In this document: one piece after another, positions 48,097 to 55,329 of the stretch
How the letters are laid out: the number at the start of each line of letters is the position of its first letter
Position numbering within the stretch: position 1 is the first letter of the stretch
Assembly: GCA_963841445.1 (NCBI GenBank)
Contig: CAWJCP010000002.1
Coordinates: 62,001 to 126,000 of the forward strand
DNA: 64,000 nt
From: Mayfieldus sp963841445
Lineage (GTDB): Bacteria; Actinomycetota; Thermoleophilia; Solirubrobacterales; 70-9
Direction: 5' to 3'
The notes under the pieces: generated by a model
What the model was told of the DNA's origin: nothing
Seen by the model: only the letters and a program-made list of their open reading frames with translations
Database searches by the model: none
Program-made: the position numbers and the translations under genes

Positions 48097-48211
48097 TTGC
48101 GGGCTGCTTCGCAGCCTGACGGTTTCGCGGGGCCGGTGCCGCGGGCGCCGGCAGCGGTTGGTCAGGGCGTAGCCCGCAAGTCATTTGGCTGCTCCGCTTC
48201 GTTTCGCGGCC
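48097..48211 (+). repeat. REP-like repeat copy F, split by ~50 bp
   Basis: Left half TTGCGGGCTGCTTCGCAGCC plus TGAC (48097-48120), then GGTTTCGCGGGGCC. The right half, CTGCTCCGCTTCGTTTCGCG plus GCC, appears at 48189-48211. The intervening GC-rich DNA has no counterpart in other copies. Confidence 0.65.
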
Positions 48212-48223
48212 CGACATCAACGA

Positions 48224-48260
48224 CGGAGCCGGGCGTCTCAGCCCGGCTCCGCGTTTTCTT
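48224..48260 (+). terminator. Intrinsic terminator without an obvious upstream gene
   Basis: An 11-bp perfect stem (CGGAGCCGGGC / GCCCGGCTCCG) with a 6-base loop, followed by CGTTTTCTT on the plus strand. Genes on both sides are on the minus strand, where no T-run follows the stem. It may end a small plus-strand RNA starting near the split repeat. Confidence 0.7.
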
Positions 48261-48292
48261 GCCGGCCGTCCCTGACCGGTAACGGTCCTTAC

Positions 48293-48347
48293 TTGGGGCG
48301 GCTACGCCGCTTGACATGCATCTGCCGCTCCACTTCGTTTCGCGGCC
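48293..48347 (+). repeat. REP-like intergenic repeat, copy G
   Basis: TTGGGGCGGCTACGCCGC, TTGACATGCATCTG, CCGCTCCACTTCGTTTCGCG. It ends 11 bp before the stop of the convergent DUF378-like gene. Confidence 0.85.
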
Positions 48348-48357
48348 TCACCCAACC

Positions 48358-48600
48358 TCAGGTGCCGCGGGGGTGGACCGAATGGCCACCGCCCAGGTGC
48401 AGCGCCTCGAGAAGCTTCGGGATGTAGACCAGACCGCTGACGCCGACGATCACGTAGACGACGTTGAGGAGCGTCCCGTCACCGAAGACGCTGGACAGCA
48501 CGTTCGTGTCGCCGTCGGTGATCCCGATGATTCCCCAGTTCAGTGCGCCGAGCACGATCACCAAAAGGAAGAGGGGCTCGAATCGCTTGATCATCTCCAT
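48358..48600 (-). CDS. DUF378-like small membrane protein
   Basis: An 80-residue protein starting MEMIKRFEPLFLLVIVLGAL and continuing NWGIIGITDGDTNVLSSVFG, then VVYVIVGVSGLVYIPKLLEA. The FLLVIVLGALNWG and VVYVIVGVSGLY patterns match the DUF378 family of two-helix membrane proteins of unknown function. The start is fixed by a perfect AGGAGG (48607-48612, minus strand) 6 nt before the ATG, one of the few strong Shine-Dalgarno sites in the window. A His/Gly tail (LHLGGGHSVHPRGT) could bind metal. Confidence 0.85.
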   Translation of the reverse strand: MEMIKRFEPLFLLVIVLGALNWGIIGITDGDTNVLSSVFGDGTLLNVVYVIVGVSGLVYIPKLLEALHLGGGHSVHPRGT

Positions 48601-48717
48601 CTGTTGCCTCCTGCAAAGGGAAGAGGGATAGTGCGTGATGTAACAAGCATTACCCCTCGATTTGCAGGGGGTTACCCGTTGGTGGGCAATTCGCGGGCGC
48701 TTCGGGCTTGAGGGCGG

Positions 48718-48723
48718 GATACT
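48718..48723 (+). promoter_or_regulatory. Putative -10 box for the SnoaL-like gene
   Basis: GATACT ends 6 nt before the GTG at 48730. Confidence 0.4.
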
Positions 48724-48729
48724 GGCGCC

Positions 48730-49173
48730 GTGCCCGAGAACGTCGAGATCGTGCGCTCCGTATCGCAGGCCTTCGAGGGAATCGACATCGCCGCGATCGC
48801 CTGGCGATCCGAGCCGGTCAACGAGATCGTCAAAGGCGTCTACACGCCGGACGTCGAACTGAAGACGTTGGAGTCGGGGCTCGGCAGCGGCGTCGACGGT
48901 TCTTACCGGGGCTGGGATGGCGTGGTCGAGTATCTGGAGGACTGGCTTGAGCCGTTCCGCGAGTACCACGTCGAATGGCTCGAGTACATCGACGCGGGCG
49001 ACTTCGTCCTCGTTCCGAGCCGTCAGTGGGGCATCGGCCGCACGAGCGGCGCCCGGGCCGAGCTCGAGCTCACCTGGGTCTACGAGCTGTGCGACGGTCT
49101 GATCGCGCGCGCCTGGCAGTACGACACCCTCGATGAGGCGCGCGAGGCGGTCGAGAAGCTGCGGAGCCGCTAG
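48730..49173 (+). CDS. SnoaL/NTF2-like fold protein
   Basis: A 147-residue protein: MPENVEIVRSVSQAFEGIDI, YTPDVELKTLESGLGSG, YRGWDGVVEYLEDWLEPFRE, VLVPSRQWGIGRTSGARAEL, then VYELCDGLIARAWQYDTLDE. The helix-strand order matches actinobacterial SnoaL-like (DUF4440/NTF2) proteins. The family includes ketosteroid isomerase-like enzymes and many of unknown role; no catalytic pair is obvious. Its end overlaps the convergent panB end by 4 bp. Confidence 0.82.
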   Translation: MPENVEIVRSVSQAFEGIDIAAIAWRSEPVNEIVKGVYTPDVELKTLESGLGSGVDGSYRGWDGVVEYLEDWLEPFREYHVEWLEYIDAGDFVLVPSRQWGIGRTSGARAELELTWVYELCDGLIARAWQYDTLDEAREAVEKLRSR

Positions 49174-50057
49174 GGAAGCGGCTCCCAGTCCCAGCTCGAC
49201 GAGGTCATCGACTCCTGCTCCAGGTAGTGCCGCAGCTCCTCCAGCTCCGCCGGCTCGATGCTGTAGATGTGCTCCGGGCCAGGGAACTTTCCCGAGCGGA
49301 CCTCATCCGCATAGGCGCGCAGCCCGTCAGTCATCGCTTGGCGCACCTCGGCGTAACGCTTCACGAACCTGGGGGTGCGGCCCTCATGGATGCCGAGCAG
49401 GTCGTGGAAGACGAGCACCTGACCGTCGGTCATCGCACCGGCTCCGATCCCGATCACCGGAACCTCGAGCTTGCCGACCAGCAGCTCGGTCACCGCTGCC
49501 GGCACCGCCTCGAAGACGATCGCGAAGCAGCCCACAGCCTGCAGGGCCAGTGCCTCCTCGGCGAGCTTCGCCGCCTCCGCCGCCGTCTTTCCCTGAGTCT
49601 TGAAGCCGCCCAGCGCCGCTGCCGATTGCGGCGTCAGCCCGACGTGTCCCATCACCGGAATGCCGGCGCGGACGATCGCCCGCGCCCGATCGACCGAGGC
49701 GCCGCCACGCTCCAGCTTCACGGCGTCGCAGCCCGCTTCCTTGACGTAGCGCTGCGCGCTGGCCACCGCCTGCTCGTTCGATCCCTCGTAGGAGCCGAAG
49801 GGCAGATCTCCGATCAGCAGCGGCGTCCTCAGCCCGCGTCGCACGGCGCTCGCCATCGTGACCATCTCGTCCATCCGGATCGGCGTCGTCGCGTCGTAAC
49901 CAAGCACCACCATCGCCGCCGTGTCGCCGACCAGCACGACGTCGACCCCGGCCTCCTCGACCGCCTGCGCGGAGGGGAAGTCATAGGCGGTGACCATCAC
50001 GATCGGCTCCCCTTCACGCTTCATCTCCGCGAGGCGCGGAATCGTCACCGGTTTCAT
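49170..50057 (-). CDS. panB: 3-methyl-2-oxobutanoate hydroxymethyltransferase
   Basis: A 295-residue TIM barrel that makes ketopantoate from alpha-ketoisovalerate and methylene-tetrahydrofolate. Motifs: IVMVTAYDFPSAQAVEEAGV, VLVGDTAAMVVLGYDATTPI, LIGDLPFGSYEGS, VKLERGG, PVMGHVGLTPQSAAALGGFK, IVFEAVPAAV, IGIGAGAMTDGQVLVFHDLL. The C-terminal ~30 residues (ELEELRHYLEQESMTSSSWD) extend past the usual end. It overlaps panD by 4 bp (ATGA). Last gene of the pantothenate operon. Confidence 0.95.
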   Translation of the reverse strand: MKPVTIPRLAEMKREGEPIVMVTAYDFPSAQAVEEAGVDVVLVGDTAAMVVLGYDATTPIRMDEMVTMASAVRRGLRTPLLIGDLPFGSYEGSNEQAVASAQRYVKEAGCDAVKLERGGASVDRARAIVRAGIPVMGHVGLTPQSAAALGGFKTQGKTAAEAAKLAEEALALQAVGCFAIVFEAVPAAVTELLVGKLEVPVIGIGAGAMTDGQVLVFHDLLGIHEGRTPRFVKRYAEVRQAMTDGLRAYADEVRSGKFPGPEHIYSIEPAELEELRHYLEQESMTSSSWDWEPLP

Positions 50058-50506
50058 GCGAGGCCTCCTTCGCTGCTGCCGCTGAACGCTCCGGGCACCT
50101 CTTCGGAATCCCAGGCCGGGACCAGCTCACCGAGCAGGACCTCGGGATGCGAGTCGACCCGGATCGCGCGGTTGTCGGCGCTGACGTGCACGACGATCGG
50201 CGCGTAGGCCTCGAGGTCGCGCTCGTCATAGGAGCCGAACGAGGCGACGATCACCTTGTGGCTGCTGCGCACGAGCCGCGCCGCGGCGCCGTTCACCTTC
50301 ATGTCACCGGACCCGGGCTTGCCCTCGATGACGTAGGTGACGAAGCGGGACCCGTTGTCGATGTCCCAGACGTGCACCTGCTCGTTCGCGATCAGGTCGG
50401 CGCTCGCCATCAGCTCCGGGTCGACGGTGATGCTGCCGACATAGTCGATGTCGCAGTCGGTCACCGTCGCCCGGTGGATCTTCGATTTCAGCATCTGCCT
50501 TTGCAT
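50054..50506 (-). CDS. panD: Aspartate 1-decarboxylase (pyruvoyl enzyme)
   Basis: A 150-residue proenzyme. MLKSKIHRATVTDCDIDYVG precedes Ser25; Gly24-Ser25 is the self-cleavage site that creates the pyruvoyl cofactor, at the same number as in E. coli, which supports this start. Further motifs are IANEQVHVWDIDNGSRFVTY and GAAARLV. The enzyme makes beta-alanine from aspartate. Actinobacteria do not need PanZ for maturation. The ~20 C-terminal residues are variable. Confidence 0.95.
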   Translation of the reverse strand: MQRQMLKSKIHRATVTDCDIDYVGSITVDPELMASADLIANEQVHVWDIDNGSRFVTYVIEGKPGSGDMKVNGAAARLVRSSHKVIVASFGSYDERDLEAYAPIVVHVSADNRAIRVDSHPEVLLGELVPAWDSEEVPGAFSGSSEGGLA

Positions 50507-50516
50507 CGGCCTCCGA

Positions 50517-51374
50517 TCATTCCCCCGCTGGATCTATCAAGACGTTGTCGATCAATCGCGCCGGGCCGACCTGGGCCGCGACTGCGAGCAGCACCGGGCG
50601 GCCGTTGAGCTCCGCCACCGGCGCGAGGTCGGACGCGTCGCGCGCCTCGAGGTACTCGGGATCGATCCCGGCCGCCTGCAACCCGCTGCGCGCCCGCTCG
50701 ACCGCTGCGGCGAGCGAGCCCTCTGCAGCGGCCTTCCTGGCGGTCCGCAGCGAGCGCGGGATCGCGGCGGCGCGGCGGCGCTGCTCGTCGTCGAGGTAGG
50801 CGTTGCGCGAGCTCAGGGCCAGCCCGTCCGGCTCGCGGACGGTTGGCCGTACCTCGATCCCGACCGGGAAGTCGAGGTCGGCGACCATGCGCCGGATCAC
50901 GATCGCCTGCTGGGCGTCCTTCTGGCCGAAGTAAGCGACGTCCGGCTGCACGGCATTGAGCAGCTTCGCGACCACCGTGGTGACGCCGCGAAAGTGCTCA
51001 CGCCCGCGCCGGCGGGGGTCGCCGCAGAGCACATCGGTCAGTCCCTCGACCTCGACGTGGGTCGCGAAGCCGGCGGGGTAGACCTCTTCTACAGAAGGGG
51101 CGTAGATCAGGTCGACGCCGGCCCCCTCGGCCAGCTCGTGGTCGCGGGCCTCGTCGCGCGGGTAACGGTCGAGGTCCTCGCCGGGGCCGAACTGGGCCGG
51201 GTTGACGAACAGGCTCATCACGACCAGATCGCACTGGGCGCGGGCCGCGCGCAGCAGCGAGAGGTGCCCCTCGTGCAGGAAGCCCATCGTCGGGACGAGG
51301 CCGATCGAGCGTTCCTCGCGACGGGGCCCGGAGAGCGCGTCGCGCAGCTCCTCGCGGGTGCGCAGGGTCTTCAA
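50517..51374 (-). CDS. panC: Pantothenate synthetase
   Basis: A 285-residue class I tRNA-synthetase-like ligase joining pantoate and beta-alanine with ATP. Signatures: GLVPTMGFLHEGHLSLLRAA (HxGH), VMSLFVNPAQFGPGEDLDRY, YFGQKDAQQAIVIRRM, and RPTVREPDGLALSSRNAYLD (KMSKS-like SSRN). The TTG start overlaps the upstream gene stop as TTGA on the minus strand. Order is COG5495-panC-panD-panB, close to Mycobacterium. Confidence 0.95.
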   Translation of the reverse strand: MKTLRTREELRDALSGPRREERSIGLVPTMGFLHEGHLSLLRAARAQCDLVVMSLFVNPAQFGPGEDLDRYPRDEARDHELAEGAGVDLIYAPSVEEVYPAGFATHVEVEGLTDVLCGDPRRRGREHFRGVTTVVAKLLNAVQPDVAYFGQKDAQQAIVIRRMVADLDFPVGIEVRPTVREPDGLALSSRNAYLDDEQRRRAAAIPRSLRTARKAAAEGSLAAAVERARSGLQAAGIDPEYLEARDASDLAPVAELNGRPVLLAVAAQVGPARLIDNVLIDPAGE

Positions 51375-52144
51375 GCCGGCACCTCGGTCCGCTGTGAGGC
51401 GATCGCGCGAGTGCGGCCAGCAAGCGCCTCATAGAGGTCCAGAAGCTCCGGCATCTGAGCCTCGACCGCGGCCAGGTGGCGCCGCACGGTGGCTTCGTCG
51501 CCGCGGGCGATCGGACCGGTGAGAGCTTCGCCGCCGCGCTCGGCCCAGTTCGCGGCGCTGCGCAGCGTCAGCGGCGCGAGCAGATCGCGAGCGTCCTCGA
51601 CGCCGCAGCGCTGCAGCAGCTCCGCCGCCGACTCCTCGAGAGCGACGAGGAAGTTAGACGCGATCGACGCGGCGGCGTGGTAGGCGCCGCGCTGCTCGTC
51701 GCTGAGCTCGAACGGCCGCATTCCCAGCCGCCGTGCCAACGAGCCGGCGAGCTCCAGCGCCTCCGGCGAGGATCCGCTGACCGCGCCGGCGCAGCCGGCC
51801 AGATCCGCCTCGCCGTCGGGGATCGTCTGCAGCGGGTGAAGGCCGAAGGTCGCCGCCCCGGCAGCGGCCGCGGCGGCAAGCGGCCCGGCCCCGAGGGCGC
51901 CGCTGGTGTGGCCGACGTACGCCGGCGGGCCGGCGAGGGCGATCGCCCCGCAGGCGCCCTCGATCTCGGCATCGGGAACGCAAAGCAGCGCCGCCTCGGC
52001 ATCCTCTGACACGGCGACGGCATCGTCGCGGCCCGCCAGGCGGGCATCGATTCCGGCCGCCCGGGCCGCGCGCTCGATCGCACGGCCGACTCGGCCCGCT
52101 CCGATGATCGCGAGCGCCGCGAGGTCGCGTTCGTTTGGGTTCAT
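51371..52144 (-). CDS. Rossmann-fold DUF2520 protein, candidate ketopantoate reductase
   Basis: A 257-residue protein. An N-terminal NAD(P) site (ALAIIGAGRVGRAIERAARA) and ALLCVPDAEI precede YVGHTSGALG and FGLHPLQTIP. A C-terminal helical DUF2520 domain (AYHAAASIASNFLVALEESA) follows, as in COG5495. This family sits beside panC in many actinobacteria. Because no panE is present in the cluster, a role in reducing ketopantoate is a reasonable inference, not proven. ATG at 52144 has GGGAA just upstream; longer starts are possible. Confidence 0.82.
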   Translation of the reverse strand: MNPNERDLAALAIIGAGRVGRAIERAARAAGIDARLAGRDDAVAVSEDAEAALLCVPDAEIEGACGAIALAGPPAYVGHTSGALGAGPLAAAAAAGAATFGLHPLQTIPDGEADLAGCAGAVSGSSPEALELAGSLARRLGMRPFELSDEQRGAYHAAASIASNFLVALEESAAELLQRCGVEDARDLLAPLTLRSAANWAERGGEALTGPIARGDEATVRRHLAAVEAQMPELLDLYEALAGRTRAIASQRTEVPA

Positions 52145-52394
52145 TTCCCGTTCCAGCTCCCGCATCCGAGATACCAGACGAGCTCCAGTCGGCTCTTTTG
52201 TGGATGGCCGCTCCGCGGCCGGTCCGTGCCCGAAGGTCACGGCCTGCGGAAATTATAGATCCGGCAGGGGCGCGGGACTTCGGTTCTGATCTCGGAGGGG
52301 GGCGAAACCCGGTAGCCGTGACGCCTGCGAATCGCCCAATTTGCGACCCTGAAGGCGGTCCTGCGAGTCTCCGGTCGCCATTACCATCGGCGCG
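52145..52394. other. Divergent control region between the pantothenate operon and fmdB
   Basis: It contains a TATAGA-like AT-rich patch (near 52254) and the fmdB-side -10 box (52382-52387). No repeat, riboswitch or gene was recognised. Confidence 0.5.
52382..52387 (+). promoter_or_regulatory. Putative -10 box before fmdB-like gene
   Basis: TACCAT ends 7 nt before the ATG at 52395. Confidence 0.4.
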
Positions 52395-52646
52395 ATGCCG
52401 ATCTACGAGTTCGAGTGCGTGCGCTGCGGCGGCCGCTTCGAGGAGCTGGTCGGGGAGGGTGGGGCGTCGCCGCCTTGCCCGGACTGCGGAACGATTCATG
52501 CCCGGCGTCTGCTCTCGCCGGTCTCGCCGTCCGGCCGCGCTCCCCGCGGCGCCAAGGTGCGCGACTCCGAGTCGCGGCGCCGCGAGCGGGAGGGGGCGCG
52601 GAAGGAGCGAATCTCCGCTGCCCGCAAGGCGAGGAAGGGCAGATGA
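52395..52646 (+). CDS. FmdB-family zinc-ribbon protein
   Basis: An 83-residue protein with two CxxC pairs (FECVRCGGRFEEL and PPCPDCGTIHARRLL) in the FmdB/CxxC zinc-ribbon layout (MPIYEFECxxC). A very basic, charged tail (SRRREREGARKERISAARKA) probably binds nucleic acid. The family is thought to be regulatory. It overlaps the uracil-DNA glycosylase by 4 bp. Confidence 0.88.
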   Translation: MPIYEFECVRCGGRFEELVGEGGASPPCPDCGTIHARRLLSPVSPSGRAPRGAKVRDSESRRREREGARKERISAARKARKGR

Positions 52647-53356
52647 GCGCGACGCCGGAGCAGCGACGCGAGCGGTTGGTCGAGGTCTACAAGGAAGCCT
52701 CCGTATGCGAGAAGTGCCCGCTCTCGAAAACCCGGACCAAGGTCGTCTTCGGGGCCGGCAACGCCGACGCGGACCTGATGTTCGTCGGCGAGGCTCCGGG
52801 CGCCGAGGAGGACCGCCAGGGCCTCCCGTTCGTCGGGCGCGCAGGCGGGTTGTTGACCCAAATGCTGGAGGGAATCGGGATGTCGCGCGAGGACGTCTTT
52901 ATCTGCAACACCTTGAAATGCCGCCCCCCCGGCAACCGCGACCCGCAGCCGCTCGAGATCGAGTCATGCCAGCCGTATCTCGCCGAGCAAGTGCGGCTGA
53001 TCGAGCCGCGCGTGGTCTGCACGCTGGGGAACTTCGCCACCAAGCTGCTCACCGGCAGCCAAACCGGGATCACCCGGGTGCGAGGCGCCGCTCAGGTGCA
53101 TGAGCTCGGTGGGCGGACCGTATTCGTCCTACCCCTGTTTCATCCCGCCGCCGCGCTGCGGACCCCGGCCGTCGCCGACACCCTGCGCTCCGACTTCGAG
53201 CGCCTGCCCGACCTTCTCGCGCAGCCGCTGCCGCAGGGTCAACTCGACCGCGGCACGTCGGGACGCGCAGCGGAGGACGTGCCGCGCGCTGATTCGGTGC
53301 CGGAAGCCGAACCGGAGCCCGTCGTCCAGGTCGATCAACTCGACCTGCTCGATTGA
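52643..53356 (+). CDS. Family 4 uracil-DNA glycosylase (Fe-S), with a repeat-derived tail
   Basis: A 237-residue enzyme removing uracil from DNA. The N-terminal CEKCPLSKTR and later CNTLKC and SC/C positions fit the 4Fe-4S cluster ligands. Motif 1 is LMFVGEAPGAEEDRQGLPFV and the C-terminal active motif is PLFHPAAALRTP. After the catalytic domain (~200 residues), residues 203-215 (RGTSGRAAEDVPR) come from the coding palindrome. An acidic tail follows (EAEPEPVVQVDQLDLLD). This tail may bind a partner such as the sliding clamp (QVDQLDLL resembles a clamp-binding peptide). ATGA and TTGA overlaps on both sides. Confidence 0.9.
   Translation: MSATPEQRRERLVEVYKEASVCEKCPLSKTRTKVVFGAGNADADLMFVGEAPGAEEDRQGLPFVGRAGGLLTQMLEGIGMSREDVFICNTLKCRPPGNRDPQPLEIESCQPYLAEQVRLIEPRVVCTLGNFATKLLTGSQTGITRVRGAAQVHELGGRTVFVLPLFHPAAALRTPAVADTLRSDFERLPDLLAQPLPQGQLDRGTSGRAAEDVPRADSVPEAEPEPVVQVDQLDLLD
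53249..53286 (+). repeat. Coding palindromic element in the uracil-DNA glycosylase
   Basis: Eleven-base perfect arms CGCGGCACGTC and GACGTGCCGCG with a 16-base loop (GGGACGCGCAGCGGAG). This is the strongest hairpin of the family and encodes RGTSGRAAEDVPR. Confidence 0.87.
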
Positions 53357-53772
53357 GCGCATTGCGCGAGCTGCACAGCGATTCCCCGGCCGACACCGAG
53401 GAGATCGGCGCCGCGCTCGCTGCCGGGGTCGGCCGCGGCGACGTCGTCCTGGTCTCCGGGGAGCTCGGCTCCGGCAAGACGACGCTGATCCGTGGCGCCT
53501 GCCGCGCGCTTGGCGTGACCGGCCGGGTCACCTCGCCGACGTTCACGATCGGCCAGCGCTATGCCGGCCGGATACCGATCTCGCACCTCGACCTGTTCCG
53601 GCTCAAGTCGCTTGAGGGAGAGGACCCGGGGCTGCTCGAGGACTATCTGACCGCCGACGCCGTCGCCTTCGTCGAGTGGCCGGACGTGGCCCTGCCGCAG
53701 CTCGAAAGGGTCACGGTCCGGGTGCGCATCCGCCATGCGGGCGGCGACAGCCGGTCGATCGAGGTTCGCTAG
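53353..53772 (+). CDS. tsaE: tRNA threonylcarbamoyladenosine synthesis ATPase TsaE
   Basis: A 139-residue ATPase. Walker A is VSGELGSGKTTLIRGACRAL, followed by RVTSPTFTIGQRY, ISHLDLFRLKSLE and FVEWPDVA. TsaE works with TsaB and TsaD to make t6A37 in ANN-decoding tRNAs; tsaB and tsaD lie just downstream. Start is TTG overlapping the glycosylase stop. The lipoprotein gene following on the opposite strand interrupts the cluster. Confidence 0.93.
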   Translation: MSALRELHSDSPADTEEIGAALAAGVGRGDVVLVSGELGSGKTTLIRGACRALGVTGRVTSPTFTIGQRYAGRIPISHLDLFRLKSLEGEDPGLLEDYLTADAVAFVEWPDVALPQLERVTVRVRIRHAGGDSRSIEVR

Positions 53773-53784
53773 GAGCGCACCGCC

Positions 53785-54099
53785 CTAGTTTCCGTTCGCC
53801 TTCTTCTTGGCCTTGTTGACCGCGCTGTCAGCCTTGCTGCCGGCCGTGTCGATCGCGTCGTTGGCGGTGTCGCCCGCGTCGTTGATGGCCTTGTCCGCCT
53901 TGTTCTGCGCTTTGTTGATCGCCTTGTTGGCCTTGCGCTGGGCCTTGTTTATCGACTTCTGCGCATCGTCGGGCAGCTTCTTCTGCGCCTTGTCGATCGC
54001 GTTGTTGACGTCGTCGCTGCCACACCCGGCGAGGGCCGTCCCGCCCCCTGCGGCGATCGCCGCCACCAGGATCAAGCTTGCAAAGCGTCTGCTCTTCAC
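53785..54099 (-). CDS. Small lipoprotein with repetitive Lys/Ala/Asn helix
   Basis: A 104-residue exported lipoprotein: signal SRRFASLILVAAIAAGGGTA, lipobox LAGCGSDD, then a low-complexity helix built from KAINKAQxKADKAI-type repeats (NKAQRKANKAINKAQNKADK). The repeats look like a long amphipathic, basic helix, perhaps a Lpp-like spacer. The GTG start places the signal correctly; a longer upstream frame is arginine-rich nonsense. It lies antiparallel inside the t6A gene run. Function unknown. Confidence 0.75.
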   Translation of the reverse strand: MKSRRFASLILVAAIAAGGGTALAGCGSDDVNNAIDKAQKKLPDDAQKSINKAQRKANKAINKAQNKADKAINDAGDTANDAIDTAGSKADSAVNKAKKKANGN

Positions 54100-54140
54100 C
54101 GGAGTCCCTTCCAAGTTGCTTCGACTGATCTCCGACCAGG

Positions 54141-54146
54141 CACTAT
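54141..54146 (+). promoter_or_regulatory. Putative -10 box for tsaB
   Basis: CACTAT ends 6 nt before the ATG of tsaB (54153). Confidence 0.35.
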
Positions 54147-54152
54147 AGGCCG

Positions 54153-54845
54153 ATGCGGCTGGTCGGATTCGACACTGCCACCGATGAGACCGTCGCCGCC
54201 GGGTGGCGCGACGGAGAGACGGTCTTCTCGAGCTCGGTGGGACGGTCCTCGAACGGCCGCCCGGCACACGCGACCCGCCTTCTCGCCGAGGTCGAGAAGG
54301 CGGCTGACGCGCTGGGCGGCTGGGGGTCGGTCGACCGGATCGCTGTCGGGACCGGTCCCGGGTCGTTCACCGGCCTGCGGATCGGGCTCGCGACGGCGCG
54401 GGCGCTGGCGCAGGCGCTCCAGATCGAGCTGGTCGGGGTGATAACGCTCGAGGGACTTGCCCGGGGAGCCTCCGCGCGGGCCGGCGATCGACCGGTGCTG
54501 GCCGCGGTCGACGCCCGCCGGGGCGAGCTCTTCAGCGCCATCTACGGGCCCGGAGGCGAGCAGCTGTCGCTTCCGTCGGTGGACCCGCCGGCGACGCTGG
54601 TGGAGGGCCTTTCGCAACTGCCCGAGCCCCCGCTGGCGGTCGGTTCGGGGGCGCTACGATTTCGCGATGAGCTGCATGAAGGCGGTGTCGAGATCCCAAC
54701 CGACGACGATGCCTCACACCGGATCTCGGCCCTCCAGATCTGCGCAATCGGCGCCGTTGGAGCGCCGGATCGCCCCGTAGAGCCGCTCTATCTGAGACGA
54801 CCGGACGCGGAACGCTGGCGTGAGCGAGATCGAAATGACAACTGA
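54153..54845 (+). CDS. tsaB: tRNA threonylcarbamoyladenosine synthesis protein TsaB
   Basis: A 230-residue member of the TsaD-like fold family. LVGFDTATDETVAAG, AVGTGPGSFTGLRIGLATAR (the TsaB hallmark) and VLAAVDARRGELFSAIYGPG are present. TsaB is a structural partner that dimerises with TsaD. Its end overlaps rimI by 26 bp. Confidence 0.92.
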   Translation: MRLVGFDTATDETVAAGWRDGETVFSSSVGRSSNGRPAHATRLLAEVEKAADALGGWGSVDRIAVGTGPGSFTGLRIGLATARALAQALQIELVGVITLEGLARGASARAGDRPVLAAVDARRGELFSAIYGPGGEQLSLPSVDPPATLVEGLSQLPEPPLAVGSGALRFRDELHEGGVEIPTDDDASHRISALQICAIGAVGAPDRPVEPLYLRRPDAERWRERDRNDN

Positions 54846-55329
54846 CGAGGGGCTGGGCGCCGCGGAGCTGCGCGTTCGCCACCTGTCCTACAGCGATCTG
54901 CCGGCCGTGATCTCGATCGAGCGGCGCTCGTTCCCGACCCCGTGGTCGCTTGCCATGTTCGTCCTTGAGCTCTCGAAGCCGTCCGGGATCTGCCTGGCCG
55001 CGGTCGACCCGCAGGGAAGGTTGGCGGGCTATCTGGTCTGCTCGCGCTATGACACCGTCTGGCACCTGATGAACGTCGCTGTGGACCCGGAACGCCGCCG
55101 CCGGGGAATCGCCACGACGCTCATCAACCAGCTTTTCGATGAGGGCGGGAGCGCGAGCCCCTACACGCTCGAGGTCCGGGTCTCGAACCGGGAGGCGATC
55201 CTGATGTACGAGCGCTTCGGATTTCGCTCCGCCGGCCACAGGCGCGGGTACTACCACGACAACGGCGAGGACGCCGTGATCATGTGGTACGAGCATCAGC
55301 TTGCGCCCTCCGCGGCATCGGCTTCTTGA
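54820..55329 (+). CDS. rimI: Ribosomal-protein-alanine N-acetyltransferase-like GNAT
   Basis: A 169-residue GNAT acetyltransferase: VRHLSYSDLPAVISIERRSF, PTPWSLAMFVLELSKPSGIC, acetyl-CoA loop MNVAVDPERRRRGIATTLIN, and LEVRVSNREAILMYERFGFR with RRGYYHDNGEDAVIM. RimI acetylates the N-terminus of S18; in this genomic position it is the usual partner of tsaB and tsaD. Starts GTG 54820 or ATG 54835 inside tsaB. Confidence 0.9.
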   Translation: MSEIEMTTDEGLGAAELRVRHLSYSDLPAVISIERRSFPTPWSLAMFVLELSKPSGICLAAVDPQGRLAGYLVCSRYDTVWHLMNVAVDPERRRRGIATTLINQLFDEGGSASPYTLEVRVSNREAILMYERFGFRSAGHRRGYYHDNGEDAVIMWYEHQLAPSAASAS

